Assembly: GCA_937138955.1 (NCBI GenBank)
Contig: CAKZPJ010000758.1
Coordinates: forward strand, 1 to 10,028
Origin: an uncultured Flammeovirgaceae bacterium
Lineage (GTDB): Bacteria > Bacteroidota > Bacteroidia > Cytophagales > Cyclobacteriaceae
DNA: 10,028 nt
Direction of reading: 5' to 3'
How positions within the stretch are numbered: position 1 is the stretch's first letter; every line of letters begins with the position of its first letter. The notes under the pieces were generated by a model, which was not told where the DNA came from, ran no database searches, and saw only the letters and a list, made by a program, of their open reading frames with translations. The position numbers were made by a program, and so were the translations under genes. Shown piece after piece: positions 7,681 through 10,028 of this stretch.

Positions 7681-7873
7681 TTAGATACTTTTCAATAGCA
7701 TCTATTCTTGTGCGGTGATCGGTTAACTCATTAGTGGTATAATTCATATACTCAGTCAAATCCTAATCTAGTTCTTTAAAAGCATCCCCTAAACCTTCTA
7801 CACTTTCCTTTAGAAAGCTAATCTTATCATTCACCAAGCTTAGGCTTACATTTGTCTTAAATTCTCCATCCAT
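7673..7873 (-). pseudogene. Small helical, probably coiled-coil protein gene with internal TAG
   Basis: From ATG 7873 the minus strand reads 36 codons (MDGEFKTNVSLSLVNDKISF, then LKESVEGLGDAFKELD), a TAG at 7765-7763, then 29 more in the same frame (DLTEYMNYTTNELTDHRTRI, then DAIEKYLNL) to TAA 7675-7673. The amino-acid pattern is charged and helical, with spaced hydrophobics as in small coiled-coil proteins, and it is coherent on both sides of the TAG. I do not recognise a family. The final codon and the stop lie in the right end of the IS remnant, so the natural C-terminus was probably removed by the insertion. If the AGTTT repeats are target copies, rejoining them gives YLN-CRVKYIQ-stop, ending near 7398. 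It lies 100 bases from the twin palindromes, transcribed away from them. Confidence 0.45.
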
Positions 7874-7973
7874 AGCATTCTAAAGTCAGTAAAGTTTGAA
7901 TTTCGCTATAATTCTACAGCATAAAGTTAACGACAATTACATAACTACAGTTGACTTTGCATAATTAATATCT

Positions 7974-7993
7974 ATTACGAATTAATTCGTAAT
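7974..7993. promoter_or_regulatory. Operator-like palindrome 1 (upstream of the tlpA-like promoter)
   Basis: ATTACGAA-TTAA-TTCGTAAT is a perfect 20-base palindrome in an AT-rich region. It lies four bases upstream of the TTGACA-like element at 7998. A second site of the same arms and spacing is at 8030-8049, 56 bases away centre to centre. The best candidate ligand is the dimeric BlaI-family repressor encoded at 8642, which would make this an autoregulatory site. That link is inferred from position. The site also lies between the divergent small gene (7873) and the tlpA-like gene, so it could act on both. Confidence 0.7.
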
Positions 7994-7997
7994 TACC

Positions 7998-8025
7998 TTG
8001 ACATCGTGAAAGATTTTTACTTTAC
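7998..8025 (+). promoter_or_regulatory. Likely promoter of the tlpA-like/blaI/M56 cluster
   Basis: TTGACA at 7998-8003 is followed, 14 bases later, by TACTTTAC at 8018-8025, close to the Bacteroidota -7 form TAnnTTTG (two mismatches); the distance between the first bases is 20. The transcript would start near 8030, inside operator-like palindrome 2. Being bracketed by the two palindromes is the main support for this call. Confidence 0.4.
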
Positions 8026-8029
8026 TTGT

Positions 8030-8049
8030 ATTACGAAACAATTCGTAAT
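8030..8049. promoter_or_regulatory. Operator-like palindrome 2 (over the predicted start of transcription)
   Basis: ATTACGAA-ACAA-TTCGTAAT has the same eight-base arms and four-base spacer length as palindrome 1; only the spacer bases differ. The symmetry extends one more base each side (8029 T, 8050 A). It ends 12 bases before the tlpA-like ATG (8062), a position where bound protein would block initiation. Confidence 0.7.
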
Positions 8050-8061
8050 ATAGATGTGATT

Positions 8062-8618
8062 ATGAAAGTATCGCTATTAATCATTGGTCTACAATTGACT
8101 GTTTTTTTATTAAAAGCCCAGACTGCTAGTTACTTACCATCAAATATAATTGGCCAGAGAGCGCCAAATTTTGAGACCGTTACCTTGGATGGCGATTCAG
8201 TTTCTCTATCTGGGTTAAAAGGAAAAGTTGTAGTACTAAGCTTTTGGCATCTTCGGTGCGGAGCTTGCTGGCTTGAAGTACCCGACTTCAATAAACTCAG
8301 AGCAGAATATGACGGTAAAATTGAGGTAATATCGGTTACCCTAGATGCCGAAAAGGCTTTGTGGGAAAGGTTCAGCAAAACGGACAAGGGTTACAAGATG
8401 AATCGAGCATTCAACGGTAATAGTGAATTAACTACACCATATTACCCAATGGAGAAGCAATTGCTGAAGCGTACTCTTTCACTGCGTATCCAACTACTTT
8501 TTACATTAATCAAGAAGGGGTAATTGGAAGCATTCTACCCTACTACATGAGCTACGAAGGTAGTGGTATGAAGACCAATTATGAGTGGATGAAAGAAGCG
8601 ATAGAAAGAATGTTATAA
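8062..8618 (+). pseudogene. TlpA-like thioredoxin-fold protein with a one-base frameshift
   Basis: The start is ATG 8062, which begins an export signal (MKVSLLIIGLQLTVFLLKAQ). The thioredoxin-fold domain follows: IGQRAPNFETVTLDGDSVSL, then GKVVVLSFWHLRCGACWLEV with the active pair C66-G-A-C69. After PYYP (codon 129, ending at 8448) the frame turns to MEKQLLKRTLSL and stops at 8521-8523. In the frame starting at 8448 the expected second half continues: NGEAIAEAYSFTAYPTTFYI, NQEG, ending ERML-TAA at 8616-8618. It contains the cis-proline (AYPTTFY) of thioredoxins. Restoring one base near 8447-8449 gives a 185-residue TlpA/ResA-like protein, which reduces or isomerises periplasmic disulphides. 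As read, the product lacks the cis-proline half and is probably inactive. It heads the blaI/M56 cluster, 23 bases before blaI. Confidence 0.75.
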
Positions 8619-8641
8619 ATATTAATACATAAGCAATACTC

Positions 8642-9043
8642 ATGAGCAGTCAAAAGAAAGTAAAACCATCCGAGAACGAACTGGCTATTTTGCAAATACT
8701 GTGGGAGCAGGAACCAGCTACCGTCAAGGAAGTAAACGAAATTCTGAATCAGCGGAAGCCTACTGGCTACACAACCACGCTGAAGCTGATGCAAATTATG
8801 CACGATAAAGGATTGGTGACCCGCACTACCGAAGGAGCCAAGGGCAAATCTCATTTGTACTCGTCAGCCGTAGCTGAGAAGCAAATTAACGGGCAGTTGC
8901 TCGATCAGTTTATCCAGCGCGTCTTCCGGGGTTCAGCCAGTTCTATGGTGATGCGGGCCATTGGCCGGTCCGAAATCTCTCCCGAAGAGATAGAAGAGAT
9001 ACGAAATTTTTTAGATGGTCTAGACAATGAATCTCCGTCATGA
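8642..9043 (+). CDS. blaI: BlaI/MecI-family transcriptional repressor
   Basis: This 133-residue protein has the standard BlaI/MecI/CopY layout and length. An N-terminal winged helix opens with the family signature (SENELAILQILWEQEPATVK, residues 10-29). The recognition helix is around GYTTTLKLMQIMHDKGLV (42-59) and the wing around RTTEGAKGKSHLYSSAV (61-77). A C-terminal helical dimerisation region includes LLDQFIQRVFRGSASSMVMR and ISPEEIEEIRNFLDGL. Family members bind operator dyads as dimers and are released when the partner M56 membrane peptidase is activated. The M56 gene overlaps by four bases, so translation is probably coupled. No Shine-Dalgarno sequence precedes the ATG. Likely targets are the twin palindromes at 7974 and 8030. 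The effector and the wider regulon are unknown; nothing here shows a beta-lactamase. Confidence 0.93.
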   Translation: MSSQKKVKPSENELAILQILWEQEPATVKEVNEILNQRKPTGYTTTLKLMQIMHDKGLVTRTTEGAKGKSHLYSSAVAEKQINGQLLDQFIQRVFRGSASSMVMRAIGRSEISPEEIEEIRNFLDGLDNESPS

Positions 9044-10028
9044 ACATTCTCACCGAACACCCGCTATTCTCCACCGCGGCCGAGGCATTAGGAGTCACTA
9101 TTCTCCACTCGTTGTGGCAAGGTTTCTTGCTACTTTTCTTACTCGCACTATTTCTTCGCTTCGGAAAAGCTAAGCCGCCCAATACCCGATTCGCCGTGGC
9201 CTTCGCTACACTCCTTATTTTCTTAGCGGCTTTCGGGGGCACTTTTTACCAGCAGTGGGTCAATCTGGCTCCTACTCCGCTTACTACGCTTCCTACTGAG
9301 GTTCCCACCGAAGCGATTACCGTAGATGCGGATTATCTTATTGAACCTACCTCCGAACCAATCACCGTAGTCGAGAGCAGTAATGATTGGGAAACTGGGC
9401 TAACCCGGCTGACCCAACTCGCTCCGTGGCTGGCTTGGCTGTGGGTAATCGGTAGTTTTGTTTTTGGCCTGCGCCTGATTAATGGCTTGGTACAAAGCCA
9501 GCGACTGCGGTACCGCACCCAACCTGTTCCGGCCGACTGGCAGCAGCGAGCCAAGAAGCTGGCTCAGCAATTGGGTATTAATCAAACTGTATTTTTTGCC
9601 AGCACCGACCGAAGCAACACACCGCTCACCTTGGGTTGGATTAAGCCGATTATTCTGATTCCTACTAGTCTGCTGACCATGATGCCCGCCGACCAGTTGG
9701 AAACTATATTTATTCACGAATTAGCCCACATCAAACGCCGCGATTATCTGTGGAACCTAGTGCAGTCGGTAGCTGAAGTGATTCTGTTTTACCATCCGGC
9801 CTACTGGTACATTTCGTCGGTACTGGAGCGCGAACGGGAACTGGCTTGTGATAACCTGACCGTGACCATTACTCAGCGGCCTCGCATCTACGCCCAGGCT
9901 CTGCTACAAGTAGCCACGCAGTCTACTCAAACTCCTCTACAAAGTGTAGCCGCTTCCGGGAAACGGGGTTTGTCCGAGCGTATTCAGCAGATTATCTATC
10001 CGGGTCGGGCCCAACGCGGTATTTCGGT
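9040..10028 (+). CDS. BlaR1/MecR1-like M56 membrane metallopeptidase, 3' end outside window
   Basis: The frame is open from ATG 9040, which overlaps the blaI stop in ATGA, to the window edge: 329 codons without a stop. The order is that of a BlaR1-type sensor-protease. Hydrophobic helices lie at about 24-40, 51-66 and 129-147, with a Pro/Thr/Glu-rich loop between (80-120). The gluzincin site is HELAH at 226-230 (H226, E227, H230), with the downstream ligand probably E267 in ERELACDN. A further hydrophobic segment lies around 240-260 (NLVQSVAEVILFYHPAYW). The family senses a signal, cleaves or triggers cleavage of its BlaI partner and so lifts repression. The C-terminal part that defines sensing (penicillin-binding or TonB-like domain in Bacteroidota relatives) is not in view, so a beta-lactam role should not be assumed. 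Confidence 0.9.
   Translation, partial: MNILTEHPLFSTAAEALGVTILHSLWQGFLLLFLLALFLRFGKAKPPNTRFAVAFATLLIFLAAFGGTFYQQWVNLAPTPLTTLPTEVPTEAITVDADYLIEPTSEPITVVESSNDWETGLTRLTQLAPWLAWLWVIGSFVFGLRLINGLVQSQRLRYRTQPVPADWQQRAKKLAQQLGINQTVFFASTDRSNTPLTLGWIKPIILIPTSLLTMMPADQLETIFIHELAHIKRRDYLWNLVQSVAEVILFYHPAYWYISSVLERERELACDNLTVTITQRPRIYAQALLQVATQSTQTPLQSVAASGKRGLSERIQQIIYPGRAQRGIS

Noticed and set aside
8026..8061. Upstream TTG start at 8026 for the tlpA-like gene
   Set aside because: It would place coding sequence over operator-like palindrome 2 and add 12 residues before a clean signal peptide that begins at ATG 8062.
7974..8061. Classical BlaI/MecI box TACA-N2-TGTA near the cluster promoter
   Set aside because: Not present; the symmetric sites seen have TTACGAA arms with four-base spacers instead.
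9400..9717. Minus-strand open frames inside the M56 gene and likewise inside gltB (197-475) and blaI/M56 (8943-9242)
   Set aside because: Their translations have no recognisable domains and they lie opposite well-supported genes; they are compositional shadows.
1..10028. CRISPR arrays, tRNA or rRNA genes
   Set aside because: No regularly spaced direct repeats and no cloverleaf or rRNA-like sequence were seen on either strand.

Overview
The window looks like a chromosomal segment of a Bacteroidota bacterium, probably of the Cytophagales. The reasons are: exported proteins ending their signal peptides in 'LLGQ', 'MAQ' or 'LKAQ'; start codons without clear Shine-Dalgarno sequences; a BlaI repressor overlapping an M56 (BlaR1-like) gene; and a large secreted M14 peptidase typical of that phylum. 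Taxonomy is inferred from these traits only.

Layout. (1) 1-2284: the end of gltB and a complete gltD, the two subunits of NADPH glutamate synthase. They are separated by a 72-base spacer that carries an imperfect palindrome, and a strong terminator follows at 2341-2367. (2) 2467-4998: an intact 843-residue secreted zinc carboxypeptidase-family protein. (3) 4999-8618: mostly damaged DNA. It holds a broken short gene with a signal-peptide start (5103-5264), a secreted-protein gene of unknown family whose single frame is interrupted by TAA and TGA (5361-6377), an intact minus-strand secreted alpha/beta hydrolase (6446-7333), a 260-base insertion-sequence remnant with inverted ends and a collapsed transposase (7421-7680), a small helical-protein gene with an internal TAG (7673-7873), and a TlpA-like thioredoxin gene with a one-base frameshift (8062-8618). 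(4) 8642-10028: blaI and a BlaR1-like M56 membrane peptidase gene that runs off the window, overlapping by four bases (ATGA).

The best candidate for a regulatory system is at 7974-10028. Two 20-base sites of identical architecture, ATTACGAA-N4-TTCGTAAT, bracket a plausible promoter in front of tlpA-like / blaI / M56. They are natural candidates for the operators of the BlaI encoded downstream. This dyad differs from the classical TACA-N2-TGTA BlaI box.

The second theme is gene decay. Five loci within 3.5 kb are broken, by all three stop codons, by single-base frameshifts and by an internal deletion, while the flanking genes are clean. The two stops in the 5361-6377 gene are followed by nearly the same sequence (stop-GTN-ACT-NNN-AAA), so readthrough deserves a check, although pseudogenisation is the simpler explanation.
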